A stretch of DNA of 64,000 nucleotides from Rhodospirillales bacterium (GTDB lineage: Bacteria > Pseudomonadota > Alphaproteobacteria > Acetobacterales > Acetobacteraceae), in NCBI GenBank assembly GCA_025352665.1, contig JANXSM010000035.1, positions 62,001-126,000 on the forward strand. The letters run 5' to 3'. Within the stretch, counting starts at the first letter, position 1. Every line of letters starts with the position of its first letter. The translations under genes were made by a program, and so were the position numbers. The notes beneath the pieces were generated by a model. That model was not told where the DNA came from, did no database searches, and saw only the letters and a list, made by a program, of their open reading frames with translations. This document shows positions 26,844 to 35,627 of this stretch, one piece after another.

Positions 26844-27535
26844 AGCTTTTGATACACCACGGCGAAATTGTCCTTGGTGAATTCCAGATGCGCCCATTGG
26901 CCGGCGGCATCATACCAAAGATCAATGTTGAGCGCGCCGCGCACCCGCACATGCCGCGCCGCCTGGGTCTGGCCGGAAGCCATCGCCACGGGCTCGATGG
27001 CACCTTCGGTCACGGCGAAGGGCAGCAGGACGCCGTCCTCCGAACTGATCACCTGGGGCTGCAGCATGGCGCGGTTCCAATAGGTGGTCGGCAGCGCCGA
27101 GTCAGGCGCCACGTAGCGCCTGGCGTTGGTGCCTTCGACCACCAGCCCCTCGGCGCCGCGCACCGCGTGCATCTCGCGCGGCGAGCCGTCCTTGTCGCTG
27201 CGCGACTCGATGCTCATCAACCGACCGCCCTGCCAACGCTCGGTGGCGCGATGGCTGTAGCGATAGACGGGAATGCGTAGCATGTGCACCACGATGTCGA
27301 TTGTGATCGTCACCACGAGCGCCTCGCCCAGACGCGCGAAGGCCAGCTCGTGGGTGCCGATGACATCGCCGTCATGCAGCACCTGAAACCCCACGCGGCC
27401 GCTTGGTGGCACTGGCAGGGCTGTCCCTGCCGCGCCGCCGGCGCTCTGCGGCGGCGTGGGCTGGCCTGCCGCACGCCCGGCCCGCATGAGCGGAACCAGA
27501 CCGGTTACGGCCGCAAGGTCTCGACGCGAAATCAT
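26840..27535 (-). CDS. DUF6134 family exported protein
   Basis: A 231-residue protein with a twin-arginine-like leader (MISRRDLAAVTGLVPLM) and a proline/glycine-rich linker to about residue 45, so export by Tat is likely. The body (GFQVLHDGDVIGTHEL, VYRYSHRATERWQGGRL, TTYWNRAML) matches DUF6134, a beta-rich family of unknown function. First gene of the operon with the FeS photolyase and SDR. The 129-bp gap to the divergent sixA should hold its promoter, but I could not identify a box with confidence. Confidence 0.8.
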   Translation of the reverse strand: MISRRDLAAVTGLVPLMRAGRAAGQPTPPQSAGGAAGTALPVPPSGRVGFQVLHDGDVIGTHELAFARLGEALVVTITIDIVVHMLRIPVYRYSHRATERWQGGRLMSIESRSDKDGSPREMHAVRGAEGLVVEGTNARRYVAPDSALPTTYWNRAMLQPQVISSEDGVLLPFAVTEGAIEPVAMASGQTQAARHVRVRGALNIDLWYDAAGQWAHLEFTKDNFAVVYQKL

Positions 27536-27664
27536 ACAACTCTCCCCGCCGGCAGCGCTCAGCCAACATTGCCGGGGTTCAAAAATGCCCTGGCCTCATG
27601 ATGGCACAAGTGGGGGCGGCCGTGGCAGTGTCAAACCCGACACCGGGAAAGGCTTGGTAGGACC

Positions 27665-28210
27665 TTGCACCAGCTGCTGCTCATGCGCCACGCGAAGTCG
27701 CTGTGGGACGATCCGAAGTTGTCCGACCACGCAAGGCCGCTGAACGCGCGCGGTCGCGCGTCTGCGATCGCCATGCGTCGCGCCTTGCGTGAGCTCGGGC
27801 TGCTGCCGGACCTGGTGCTGGTCTCCTCCGCGCGCCGCACGCTGCAAACGCTGGAGGCGCTTGGCCCGTGGGACAGGACACCCTCGGTCGAACCGATGGA
27901 CGCGCTCTATCTCGCCAGCAGCGGCGCCATGTTAGATGTGCTGCACGACGTGACGGAGACCGTGCGCAGCGTGCTGGTGCTGGGCCATAATCCCGGCATG
28001 CACGAGCTGGCCATGACGCTGGTCGGCGCGCAGGGCTTCAGTCGCCCTGGGACCGGCGACCGCGCCATGTTGACCGAACTCACCGAAGGCTATCCGACCG
28101 GGGCGCTGTGCGAATTCGCCGTGTCCACCAGCTGGTCGGCGCTCGGTGAAGGCTCTGGCCGGCTCCAGCACTTCCTGACCCCGCGCGACCTGCCGGACCC
28201 GTTCGCCTGA
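27665..28210 (+). CDS. sixA: Phosphohistidine phosphatase SixA-like
   Basis: A 181-residue histidine phosphatase. LLLMRHAKSLWDD gives the catalytic RH near residue 8, SSARRTLQT the second arginine, and VLGHNPGMHEL the second histidine. The start is a TTG at 27665 behind a GGTAGGA-like site; the first internal ATG would remove the beta strand that carries RHA. SixA removes phosphate from histidine of signalling proteins. It overlaps the CYTH/CHAD gene by one base (TGATG). Confidence 0.88.
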   Translation: MHQLLLMRHAKSLWDDPKLSDHARPLNARGRASAIAMRRALRELGLLPDLVLVSSARRTLQTLEALGPWDRTPSVEPMDALYLASSGAMLDVLHDVTETVRSVLVLGHNPGMHELAMTLVGAQGFSRPGTGDRAMLTELTEGYPTGALCEFAVSTSWSALGEGSGRLQHFLTPRDLPDPFA

Positions 28211-29718
28211 TGGCGGTCGAACCATCCCGCCCGCAAGCAGCCCTGTGGCTATGCGTGCACCCCGACGATGTCGCGGAGCTGCTGCGCCAACCCGAGCTGC
28301 GCCGCGGCCCGATCAAGGGCCAGCGCCAATCCTCCGTCTGGTACGACACGCAGGATCAGCAGCTGGCAAGCGCCGGACTGTCGCTGGCCCTTTGCCATGA
28401 GGGCGGCCCACCGATCTGGCGCCTGGAACGTTTGGTCGCTGACAGTCGCTGGGCGTGGCCACCGGGCGGTCTGCCGCCGCCGCTGGGGGCTGCGGAAAAA
28501 ATTGCCGACCTGCCATTGGACGACGCTTCCAGCCTCGAGGCCCGCCTGATGCCGGTGGTCGCCTGCGAGTGCCAGCTGCGTCAGCTGCCCACGGTCGATC
28601 CGGATCTCACGGCCACCTTGCAGGAAGGCACGTTGCGCGCCGTCGTCGACCTGCAGCCGATCTGCCGTCTGCTGTTGCAGGGGCCGGCCTCCGGTCGCGT
28701 AGCCCTTGCGCTGTCCAGCCGGCTGCGCGTGTCCGTCGCCGCCCATAGCCTGGCCGCTGCCGCCATCAGGCTGGCTGGGCGAAAGGTTGCGACCCGCCCG
28801 CTCGGAGCCCCGCTGCTGGACAACACGCTCGATGTCGATAGCGGCTTCGCCTTCGTGGTCGCGCATCTGGCCGGCGTCATCGCCCACCACGGTGCTTTTG
28901 TCCGCGCGCCGGATGGACCGGAGCCGGTGCACCAGATGCGTGTTGCCGTGCGAAGGCTCCGCTCGGCCCTCAAGCTGTTCCGCAAGGCCGCTGCCTGCCC
29001 CGAACTCGACGACCTCGACGGTCGCCTGAAGGCACTCGCCCAGGTGCTCGGACCCGCACGCGACTGGGATGTGTTCACCCTCGGCGTCGGGCGCAAACTG
29101 TCGACCGCCTTTGCCGACGAAACCGCCGTCACCCAGTTGCTCACTGCCGCCGCGCATCGTCGTCGGACCGCCTACTTCGAGCTGAACATCTATCTCGACA
29201 GCGCGGACTACCGCAGTCTCGGCGTGGCGGTGAGCCTGCTCGCGCTCACCCGCCCGTGGCTCGAACATCCACCCCAAACGCCAGAGGATGTTGAACGGCG
29301 CGACACCATCCAGCACGCCAGCCTGCCCCATTACGCCGCCCGGGCACTCGACCGCAGGCTGGCCGAGGTCATCGCCCCCGGTTCCGACCTGTCCGGACTG
29401 GAGCCCGCGCAGCTGCACGCAATCCGCCTGCATGCGAAGCGGCTCCGTTACGCTGCCGAGTTTTTCTCGCCGCTGTTCTCCGGCAGCGAAACGCGCCGCT
29501 TCCTGCGTCGACTGTCCGCCTTGCAGGAGCGACTGGGGCACCTCAACGACGGCACCGTCGCCGCGGAACTCATGGCGCGACTGCCGCAAACCGGCCGGCC
29601 TCGCGCATTGGCCATCGGCATCGTTCGCGGATTTGTGGCAGCGAGCTCTGCTGGCGGACGGCGCAAGATGGAACGGACCTGGCACCGTTTTCTGAAGCTC
29701 GAACCATTTTGGCATTGA
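28210..29718 (+). CDS. CYTH and CHAD domain protein
   Basis: A 502-residue protein. Residues ~5-200 resemble a CYTH (triphosphate tunnel) domain, and residues ~210-490 are a CHAD helical domain with VHQMRVAVRRLRSALKLF and LHAKRLRYAAEFF, histidine- and arginine-rich helices that bind polyphosphate. The usual ExExK motif at the start of CYTH is not present (the region reads AALWLCVHPDD), so catalysis is doubtful and the protein may mainly bind polyphosphate. It is translationally linked to sixA. Confidence 0.83.
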   Translation: MAVEPSRPQAALWLCVHPDDVAELLRQPELRRGPIKGQRQSSVWYDTQDQQLASAGLSLALCHEGGPPIWRLERLVADSRWAWPPGGLPPPLGAAEKIADLPLDDASSLEARLMPVVACECQLRQLPTVDPDLTATLQEGTLRAVVDLQPICRLLLQGPASGRVALALSSRLRVSVAAHSLAAAAIRLAGRKVATRPLGAPLLDNTLDVDSGFAFVVAHLAGVIAHHGAFVRAPDGPEPVHQMRVAVRRLRSALKLFRKAAACPELDDLDGRLKALAQVLGPARDWDVFTLGVGRKLSTAFADETAVTQLLTAAAHRRRTAYFELNIYLDSADYRSLGVAVSLLALTRPWLEHPPQTPEDVERRDTIQHASLPHYAARALDRRLAEVIAPGSDLSGLEPAQLHAIRLHAKRLRYAAEFFSPLFSGSETRRFLRRLSALQERLGHLNDGTVAAELMARLPQTGRPRALAIGIVRGFVAASSAGGRRKMERTWHRFLKLEPFWH

Positions 29719-29813
29719 CTTCACAACCAGTGTCAACTTGTAGCGAATCGGGCGTTGCGGCGGGGGCAACATCGCGGTAGGCGTTGCATCGATGGTGCCG
29801 CATTGGCTTCAGG

Positions 29814-29830
29814 GGTGCCTTCGAGGCACC
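29814..29830. other. Hairpin, 7-bp stem with TCG loop
   Basis: GGTGCCT TCG AGGCACC in the 194-bp gap between the CYTH/CHAD gene and the nuclease-like gene. GGGGCACCGAT repeats part of it about 20 bases later. Possible terminator of the sixA operon, without T-run. Confidence 0.35.
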
Positions 29831-29912
29831 GATCTGCCCGGTAGTCGCGGGGCACCGATCGGCCGCCAGCCCGTTTGGCTTGAGACCACGACAAGCAATG
29901 AGGAGAAACGGC

Positions 29913-30473
29913 GTGCCCGTTCGCCGTCCGCGCCGCATCTTTGCGCAAAACAGCTCCGGCCTGAACGGCGGCACCGTCGGGCGGACCGTGGCCGCGGGGC
30001 TGTTCGGCGCCCTCGCCGGTGCGTTTGTGGTGATGCTGGCCCTGCCCTCGGATCTGTTCGGCCGCGTGCCGCAACCCTCTGGCACCGTCTCGGCCGAACC
30101 GGCGGCCATCGCTGTGGTGGATGGCGACACGCTGCGCGTGCACGACACCGTGCTGCGACTGCAAGGCGTTGCAGCCCCACCACGTGGGCGTATGTGCCAA
30201 CGCGACGATGGCACCAGCTTCGACTGCGGTGCCGCGGCCGCTGCTGCCCTGGCCGACCTCGTCCGCAACCGACGTGTCGTATGCCAGCTCGCCGGACGCG
30301 ACGACACGGGATACCCCCAGGCCCAATGCATCGCCGGCGAGACCGACATCAACCGCCAACTCGTTGCCAACGGCTGGGCCCACGCCCGCACTGACGCTCC
30401 GACCTTCGGCCCAGAAGAAACCCGCGCTCACTCGGAGCTGCGCGGCCTTTGGCGGGGCGGAGCGACATTCTGA
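29913..30473 (+). CDS. Membrane-anchored staphylococcal-nuclease-like protein, probably inactive
   Basis: A 186-residue protein with an N-terminal membrane segment (residues ~28-48) and an OB-fold nuclease-like domain beginning AVVDGDTLRVHD and RLQGVAAPPRGR. In active SNase-like enzymes the second motif carries an aspartate and a catalytic glutamate (DAPE-type). Here these are AAPP, so nuclease activity is unlikely. Start chosen as GTG 29913 because an AGGAG lies seven bases before it; ATG 29898 is an alternative. The domain would face the periplasm. Confidence 0.65.
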   Translation: MPVRRPRRIFAQNSSGLNGGTVGRTVAAGLFGALAGAFVVMLALPSDLFGRVPQPSGTVSAEPAAIAVVDGDTLRVHDTVLRLQGVAAPPRGRMCQRDDGTSFDCGAAAAAALADLVRNRRVVCQLAGRDDTGYPQAQCIAGETDINRQLVANGWAHARTDAPTFGPEETRAHSELRGLWRGGATF

Positions 30474-30699
30474 TAGGCTGAGGAAGGCAAACCGGCCCGG
30501 CACTTCGCGTTAGGCGCGTGTTTCCCCTGCCTTGCTGGCTCTCGCATGCGCGCCGCCGCGGCGTCATCTCGGCCAGGCTGTGCTGCAACCGCGAAGGTTG
30601 CGCTGGGGTGGGCTTGGATCTAACACTTTGAGGCACATTCGGGGCACGGATGTGTTCGTAACATGGCGGCGCAAAGCTGCCACCAGCAAGGGAATACCC

Positions 30700-32022
30700 A
30701 TGAGCGGCACGGCAGCGTCTGGTGGCGGCGACGGCACTGTAACAATCACCTTGAATGGCACCAACAAAAGCACGACAATCAAGCTTATCGATGGGACGAT
30801 TGGGCCGTCGGTGGCGGACATTCGCAAGCTTTACGCAGATCTGGGGATTTTCACCTACGACCCCGGCTATGGTGGCACGGCGGCGTGCGTCAGCAAGATC
30901 ACGTATATCGATGGCGACGAAGGCATTCTGCTGCATCGTGGTTACCCGATCGAACAGCTGGCCGAGCAGTCAACGTTCCTGGAAGTGGCGCACCTGTTGC
31001 TGAATGGCGAGTTGCCGAACGCGGACGAGAAGGTGGCTTTCGAGGCTGGCGTGATGCGCCACACCATGCTGCACGAGCAGATTCGCAGCATTTATCAGGG
31101 CTTCCGGCGCGACGCGCATCCGATGGCGGTGCTGTGCGGCGTGGTGGGCGCGTTGAGCGCGTTCTACCATGACAGCCTGGACATCAATAATCCCGAACAT
31201 CGCCGCATCAGCGCATTCCGGCTGATTGCCAAGCTGCCGACGATTGCGGCCTGGGCCTACAAATATTCCATCGGTCAGCCTTTCATGTATCCACGCAACG
31301 ACCTCGGCTATGCCGAGAACTTCCTGTATATGATGAACGCGGTTCCGGCCGAGCCTTACACCGTCAACCCGGTTCTGGCGCGTGCGCTGGACCGCATCAT
31401 GATCCTGCATGCCGATCATGAGCAGAACGCCTCGACCTCCACGGTCCGTCTGGCGGGTTCGACGGGCGCCAACCCGTTTGCCTGCATCGCGGCTGGTATC
31501 GCCTCGCTATGGGGTCCTGCGCATGGTGGGGCGAATGAGGCGGTGTTGAAGATGCTGGCCGAGATCGGCCATGTCGACAACGTGCCGGAGTTCCTGGCCC
31601 AGGTGAAGGACAAGAACAGCCATTCGCGGCTGATGGGTTTTGGGCATCGCGTCTACAAGAACTTCGATCCGCGCGCCAAGATCCTGCAGGCGAGTTGCCA
31701 CGAGGTTCTGGCGGAACTGGGCATCAAGAACGATCCGATGCTCGATCTGGCGATGGAGCTGGAGCGGATTGCCTTGCACGACGAGTATTTCATTGCGCGC
31801 AAGCTCTATCCTAACGTTGATTTCTATTCGGGCATCATTCTCAAGGCGATGGGCATTCCGACCAGCATGTTCACCGTGCTGTTCGCCGTCGCCCGCACCG
31901 TTGGCTGGATCAGCCAGTGGAAGGAGATGATCGAGGATCCGTCGCAGCGTATCGGTCGTCCTCGGCAGGTCTATACGGGTCCAACGGCGCGGGATTACGT
32001 TCCGATGGAGAAGCGCGGCTGA
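30700..32022 (+). CDS. gltA: Citrate synthase (type II)
   Basis: A 440-residue citrate synthase that condenses acetyl-CoA and oxaloacetate in the TCA cycle. Active-site segments are [12 protein letters not shown] (histidine) and [15 protein letters not shown] (histidine and arginine), and the aspartate lies near FYSGIIL. The N-terminal beta-rich extension ([18 protein letters not shown]) is that of hexameric, NADH-regulated type II enzymes. ATG 30700 follows a GGGAA site; earlier in-frame codons add no homology. A short GCAACC hairpin with a GCGAA loop lies in its leader (30585-30601). A clear intrinsic terminator follows. Confidence 0.96.
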   Translation: MSGTAASGGGDGTVTITLNGTNKSTTIKLIDGTIGPSVADIRKLYADLGIFTYDPGYGGTAACVSKITYIDGDEGILLHRGYPIEQLAEQSTFLEVAHLLLNGELPNADEKVAFEAGVMRHTMLHEQIRSIYQGFRRDAHPMAVLCGVVGALSAFYHDSLDINNPEHRRISAFRLIAKLPTIAAWAYKYSIGQPFMYPRNDLGYAENFLYMMNAVPAEPYTVNPVLARALDRIMILHADHEQNASTSTVRLAGSTGANPFACIAAGIASLWGPAHGGANEAVLKMLAEIGHVDNVPEFLAQVKDKNSHSRLMGFGHRVYKNFDPRAKILQASCHEVLAELGIKNDPMLDLAMELERIALHDEYFIARKLYPNVDFYSGIILKAMGIPTSMFTVLFAVARTVGWISQWKEMIEDPSQRIGRPRQVYTGPTARDYVPMEKRG

Positions 32023-32076
32023 TCGCCCTGGTGGCTCATTTGCTCGGCCACTGAACGAGGCTTTCGCTGATCTGGG

Positions 32077-32110
32077 AACCTGGCAGGTGCAAACCTGCCA
32101 GGTTTTTTGT
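32077..32110 (+). terminator. Intrinsic terminator of gltA
   Basis: AACCTGGCAGG and CCTGCCAGGTT form a perfect 11-bp stem with a 6-base loop, followed by a TTTTTTGTT run. It ends 88 bases after the gltA stop. Confidence 0.95.
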
Positions 32111-32487
32111 TGTTTTCAGCGTCTCAAAGCGTGATGTGCAATTTTTTTTGATTTTCTTTTGCGATGAATTTCACATTGGTGAGATGAATCGTTATTTTCT
32201 GAGTGATTTTGAATTTATATCGGAACAACTTCTCTTAATAGACTGTTTTTACGTAATTCTTCTGAACCAGATCAAGTGTGACGCGGTTCTATCGTTTCAG
32301 CATCATTCACGGTCACTTGATGATTTGGACACAGATTGTTTTGCGAGAACTTTCTGCTAATTCTGATATTTGTACAAGAAAACTAAGAAACGTCTTAACT
32401 TAGGCCTTTTTTCTGGACGCAGTTACGTTTTAGCATGCGGTTGTAGGTTGCTGATCGGGGCCGCCTAGGATTGAGGAGGGGCTACAA
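32111..32487. other. AT-rich gap before the interrupted gene
   Basis: About 380 bases of clearly AT-rich DNA among GC-rich neighbours. A GTG-started frame (32136-32360) encodes a phenylalanine-rich peptide of poor coding character, and I see no convincing gene. TTGCGA and TGATAT separated by 17 bases (around 32341-32369) could be the promoter of the downstream gene, whose GAGGAGGGG ribosome site ends just before 32488. Low GC suggests acquired or regulatory DNA. Confidence 0.45.
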
Positions 32488-32736
32488 ATGGTGGGCGTTC
32501 CAACCCTGGACAAACTTGTGAGAGAGCGGCTCCGGGAATGGCCACAACGGCCGCCCGGCCTGAAGCCTGGCGCTGAGGCAGATGAGACGGGGCGTGACGG
32601 ATGGCTGCGCGGTCGGCCCGATGAACGTACGGTTTCGAACTTTCCGTATCTGAAGCTGCCAGGCGCGGATCGTTTCCGGACCTTGCCTGACGGATTGTGG
32701 ATGAATTTTGGAGGTACAGTCGACGAGCCGTACGTC

Positions 32737-32744
32737 GATATCTT
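32737..32744. repeat. Target-site duplication, copy 1 (GATATCTT)
   Basis: The 8-bp host sequence GATATCTT immediately before the left end of element A. Identical copies lie at 37448-37455 and 40556-40563. Eight bases is the duplication length known for IS1595-family insertions. Confidence 0.9.
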
Positions 32745-32829
32745 CGGTATTATGTAGCAAGCACACCTAAATCGTTGACGCCAACGATAAGCATTTATGT
32801 TATACTAATTGCCTCACTCGGAGGCATGC

Positions 32830-33261
32830 ATGACGAACGCCCTCATTTTGCAACTGGCTGCACGTCGCGCCGAACTGGCCGGCGAGATGCACACCATACA
32901 GACCCGACTCCACGAGATCCACGCGGACCTCGCCAGCTTGGACGCGGTGATCAAGCAGTTCGACCCAGAATATGAGTTGGCAGCGATCCGACCGAAATAC
33001 CGCCGCGCGGAGACCCCTGCTGAGGTTGCTTCCATCAGCCGGTCGGTTCTGGACACGCTGCGGCGTGCTGGGGAGGCGATGACCGTGAAACAGGTTGCCG
33101 AGGCTATCGTGGCTGAGCGGGGACTCGACGCCACGGACAGGGCATTAGCGCGGTCCATGCGCAAGCGGGTGGATATGGCGCTGCGGTATCAGCGGACGAA
33201 TGGGATGGTTGAGGAAGTGGCGGGGGATGGGGTCTTGGTGGCATGGCAACTCTCAAGCTAA
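32830..33261 (+). CDS. Coiled-coil plus winged-helix protein, element A end gene
   Basis: A 143-residue protein. Residues ~8-50 are a charged coiled coil (ELAGEMHTIQTRLHEIHADL), and residues ~75-143 look like a winged helix (SVLDTLRRAGEAMTVKQVAEAI). A GGAGG lies five bases before ATG 32830. A protein of exactly the same length and layout sits at the corresponding end of element B (39996-40427), pointing inward in both. TTGACG (32775) and TATACT (32801) may be a promoter, although their 20-base spacing is long. Likely a DNA-binding protein belonging to the element backbone; function unknown. Confidence 0.7.
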   Translation: MTNALILQLAARRAELAGEMHTIQTRLHEIHADLASLDAVIKQFDPEYELAAIRPKYRRAETPAEVASISRSVLDTLRRAGEAMTVKQVAEAIVAERGLDATDRALARSMRKRVDMALRYQRTNGMVEEVAGDGVLVAWQLSS

Positions 33262-33300
33262 TGTCATTCCGATGATAATGTCGCTCTAAGGGTTGATGAA

Positions 33301-34341
33301 ATGCCGTTTCAAGAACGTCGCTTACTAATTCAGAAACTGGAAGATTTGCGTGGTTCCAAAGTTCTTTGTTATGTGACGTCACTCCGGCCCAATGTAAATG
33401 CTCAGATCTCAGATGACGCCGTGCGTGAGTTCATTGATCATTTACAAAAATTACCTGAGCACCCAACGGCAAAAATCGATCTTTTGATTATTAGCAACGG
33501 TGGCGACGGCGTTGTTCCTTGGCGTTTAATTCCGATTTTACGGGAGTATAGCGAAAAGATTGGGGTTCTGATCCCGTTCAAGGCGTATTCTGCCGCTACG
33601 ATAATGGCGTTAGGTGCGGATGAAATCGTAATGCACAAGTTTGCTGCGATGGGACCTATTGATCCAACCGTAACCAATGAATTCAACCCCATGGAGCAGG
33701 GGTCGGGGAGAAAGTTAGGAATTAGCGTAGAGGACGTAAAAGCTTACATTTCGTTCATTCGTGAGACTGTTGGTATCAACCACGAAGAAGAGGTGATCAA
33801 AGCCGTAGAGATCCTGGCTAATAAAGTTCATCCATTAGCGCTTGGAAATGTTGAAAGATTTATATCTCAGTCCAGAATGATCGCCCGGAAACTTTTGGAA
33901 CTACATACGGAAAAATCCGATGACCATACTATTAGTCCAATAATCGAAGCGTTAGCTTCTAAACTGTATTTTCATGGGCATCCTATCAATCGAAGAGAGG
34001 CAGTTCAACTCGGACTTAAAGTATTGCAGAACGTTCCAGAAGAAATTGAAACTCTACTTTGGGATATTTATGTTGACTTCGAAAAAGAAATGGATTTTAG
34101 GGAGCCATATGACCCAATTGGTAAACTGCAAGCTTTGCCACAAATGGTTGCCCAAATAGGACTTTACACTGAATTGGCAAAGCTCGATGCTGATTTAACA
34201 TATGCCGTTGTTGAAAGTCTAAGACTTTCAAGTCGTTTTAACGCGCAAACTCGGTATGCTCTACTGTCTGACCCGCAACTCCAACAGTCTATGTCTATTA
34301 CCGTGTTGAGTCAGAAGTGGGATCAGACGCTATCCCCCTAG
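33301..34341 (+). CDS. SDH-type ClpP-fold serine protease-like protein
   Basis: A 346-residue protein of the ClpP/crotonase fold, closest by motif to the SDH (serine dehydrogenase proteinase, SppA-like) family. LLIISNGGDGVVPWRLIPIL supplies the oxyanion glycine region, and AYSAATIMALGADEIVMHKF the nucleophile serine near residue 98. AAMGPIDPTV follows, as in that family. About 150 extra C-terminal residues are helical. No signal peptide is visible. The gene is far poorer in GC than the host genes and than the transposase, pointing to a foreign origin. In a mobile element such a gene may serve maintenance or defence; that is inference. Confidence 0.7.
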   Translation: MPFQERRLLIQKLEDLRGSKVLCYVTSLRPNVNAQISDDAVREFIDHLQKLPEHPTAKIDLLIISNGGDGVVPWRLIPILREYSEKIGVLIPFKAYSAATIMALGADEIVMHKFAAMGPIDPTVTNEFNPMEQGSGRKLGISVEDVKAYISFIRETVGINHEEEVIKAVEILANKVHPLALGNVERFISQSRMIARKLLELHTEKSDDHTISPIIEALASKLYFHGHPINRREAVQLGLKVLQNVPEEIETLLWDIYVDFEKEMDFREPYDPIGKLQALPQMVAQIGLYTELAKLDADLTYAVVESLRLSSRFNAQTRYALLSDPQLQQSMSITVLSQKWDQTLSP

Positions 34342-34658
34342 ATCCGGACTCAAAAATTGCAGATCCCTTGAAACTAGCGGGAGCTTCTGTCCTTTTTGGT
34401 TCAATAAACCTAGGGGACCTCATGGCAGTGGGGGATTGCGATGGGGAAGCTACTCGGGAGCCTAGGGGGAATAGGTCAACATGGCACCCGGTCCGTATGC
34501 GGAGGCGCGTGATTGTAAGGGTCGGTGCAATTTTGACTGCATTACCGAACGCATCCATCATAGCATCACCCTTGTACGTTGCATAAGTACCACATCTCTT
34601 CAATATGATTAGAACAGAAATTTATAAACGACAAATTAAACTGTCTGTTCCCACGGCT
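34342..34658. other. Gap in element A with two opposing weak ORFs
   Basis: On the plus strand a GTG-started frame (34317-34586) overlaps the SDH-like gene; on the minus strand a frame from about 34561 down to 34298 has an AAGGGTGA-like site before ATGATG. Each is the shadow of the other, neither shows a recognisable domain, and I cannot choose. The end next to the transposase is AT-rich. Confidence 0.3.
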
Positions 34659-35615
34659 TCAACCGCGCTGCCAATACCCAGCCCACACCCGCGAAACCGG
34701 ATGACCCAACGCCGCGCCCGTAGCGGCCTCGTGCTGCCCACCGTTCGAAACGAGGCGCGCATCTTCGCGCCAAGCCATCTCAGCGGCGTAAAAGCCAAGA
34801 TACTTGCCGCTGATGTGGTGGTGCTGGCCAACCTCAGCGCGGCGAAGCCGGGAGAAGAAAGACTCGGCCATGTTCGTGCACGCACCGTCCTTCGAGAACG
34901 CAACCGAGTGGTTGATGCGCTTCATCTCGTAGCGAGCGTGCAGCGCATCCCACCCGGCCGCTTCGTCCGCATGCACCACTGAGCCGGGTGCTACCACGGA
35001 GCGGATGAACGCAACGCCCATCGCCTCTTTGCCCACAACCGCCGTCAGGGTGCGGCCGTCACGCTCGCGCGCCACGATGACGGACTGGCGCTTGCCAGTC
35101 TGAGCGGCGGTCAGGCGACGGTCTTTGCGCTCCGCCTTGTTGTTCTCCTGTTTGGCATGGCCGCCGAAGTAAGCCCCGTCGACCTCAACCGTGCCGGACA
35201 GCGACACGCCCGCCTGACCTGCGCCGATTGCTTCGCGGATCTTGTGGGCCATCACGAACGCCGTCTTATACTGAACGTCCAGATCGCGGCCGAGCTGCAG
35301 GGCCGAGATGCCCTTGACCGCGTTCACGAAGATCGCGATGGCGGCGAGGTAATCGCGGATAGCCAGTTTGCGGCTGGCGAAGATGGTCCCGCTGGTAACG
35401 CTGAACTGGTGCGAGCAAGCCTTGCACTTCCAGATGCGCCGAGCGGCGTAGGTGTAAACAGCCGTGCACTCGCAGCGCGGGCAGAAGGCAGCGCCGCCGT
35501 TGTCGGCGAACCGGATCGCGGTGAAGTGGTCGTGAGCGGCATCGTCCGTCATCTGGAAGATGGCCTTGAGGCTCAGCGTGCGGGCCTTGGCGGAGAGGAG
35601 GAAGTGCTGAGCCAT
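34659..35615 (-). CDS. IS1595-family transposase, element A
   Basis: A 318-residue transposase. An N-terminal zinc ribbon (FCPRCEC near residue 45 and WKCKACSHQF near 65) is followed by the DDE-type ISXO2-like domain: VEVDGAYFGG (first aspartate), HADEAAGWDAL (second aspartate) and CTNMAESFFSRLRR (asparagine/glutamate). Start set at ATG 35615, giving MAQHFLLSAKARTLSL, which matches the start of the element B enzyme. A TTG 15 bases upstream overlaps the operator-like palindrome. TTGACC and TATGAA with 17-base spacing lie upstream. Clearly diverged from the element B transposase, so A and B are not recent copies of one another. Confidence 0.93.
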   Translation of the reverse strand: MAQHFLLSAKARTLSLKAIFQMTDDAAHDHFTAIRFADNGGAAFCPRCECTAVYTYAARRIWKCKACSHQFSVTSGTIFASRKLAIRDYLAAIAIFVNAVKGISALQLGRDLDVQYKTAFVMAHKIREAIGAGQAGVSLSGTVEVDGAYFGGHAKQENNKAERKDRRLTAAQTGKRQSVIVARERDGRTLTAVVGKEAMGVAFIRSVVAPGSVVHADEAAGWDALHARYEMKRINHSVAFSKDGACTNMAESFFSRLRRAEVGQHHHISGKYLGFYAAEMAWREDARLVSNGGQHEAATGAALGHPVSRVWAGYWQRG

Positions 35616-35627
35616 CGGGGTAAACCT

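Noticed and set aside
28249-29772. 507-codon minus-strand frame
   Set aside because: Antisense to the CYTH/CHAD gene; no independent support.
30585-30601. Small hairpin with GCGAA loop in the gltA leader as a riboswitch candidate
   Set aside because: A single 6-bp hairpin is too little to claim a regulatory RNA.
32136-32360. 74-codon GTG-started frame in the AT-rich gap
   Set aside because: No ribosome site, composition explained by T-runs, starts directly behind the gltA terminator.
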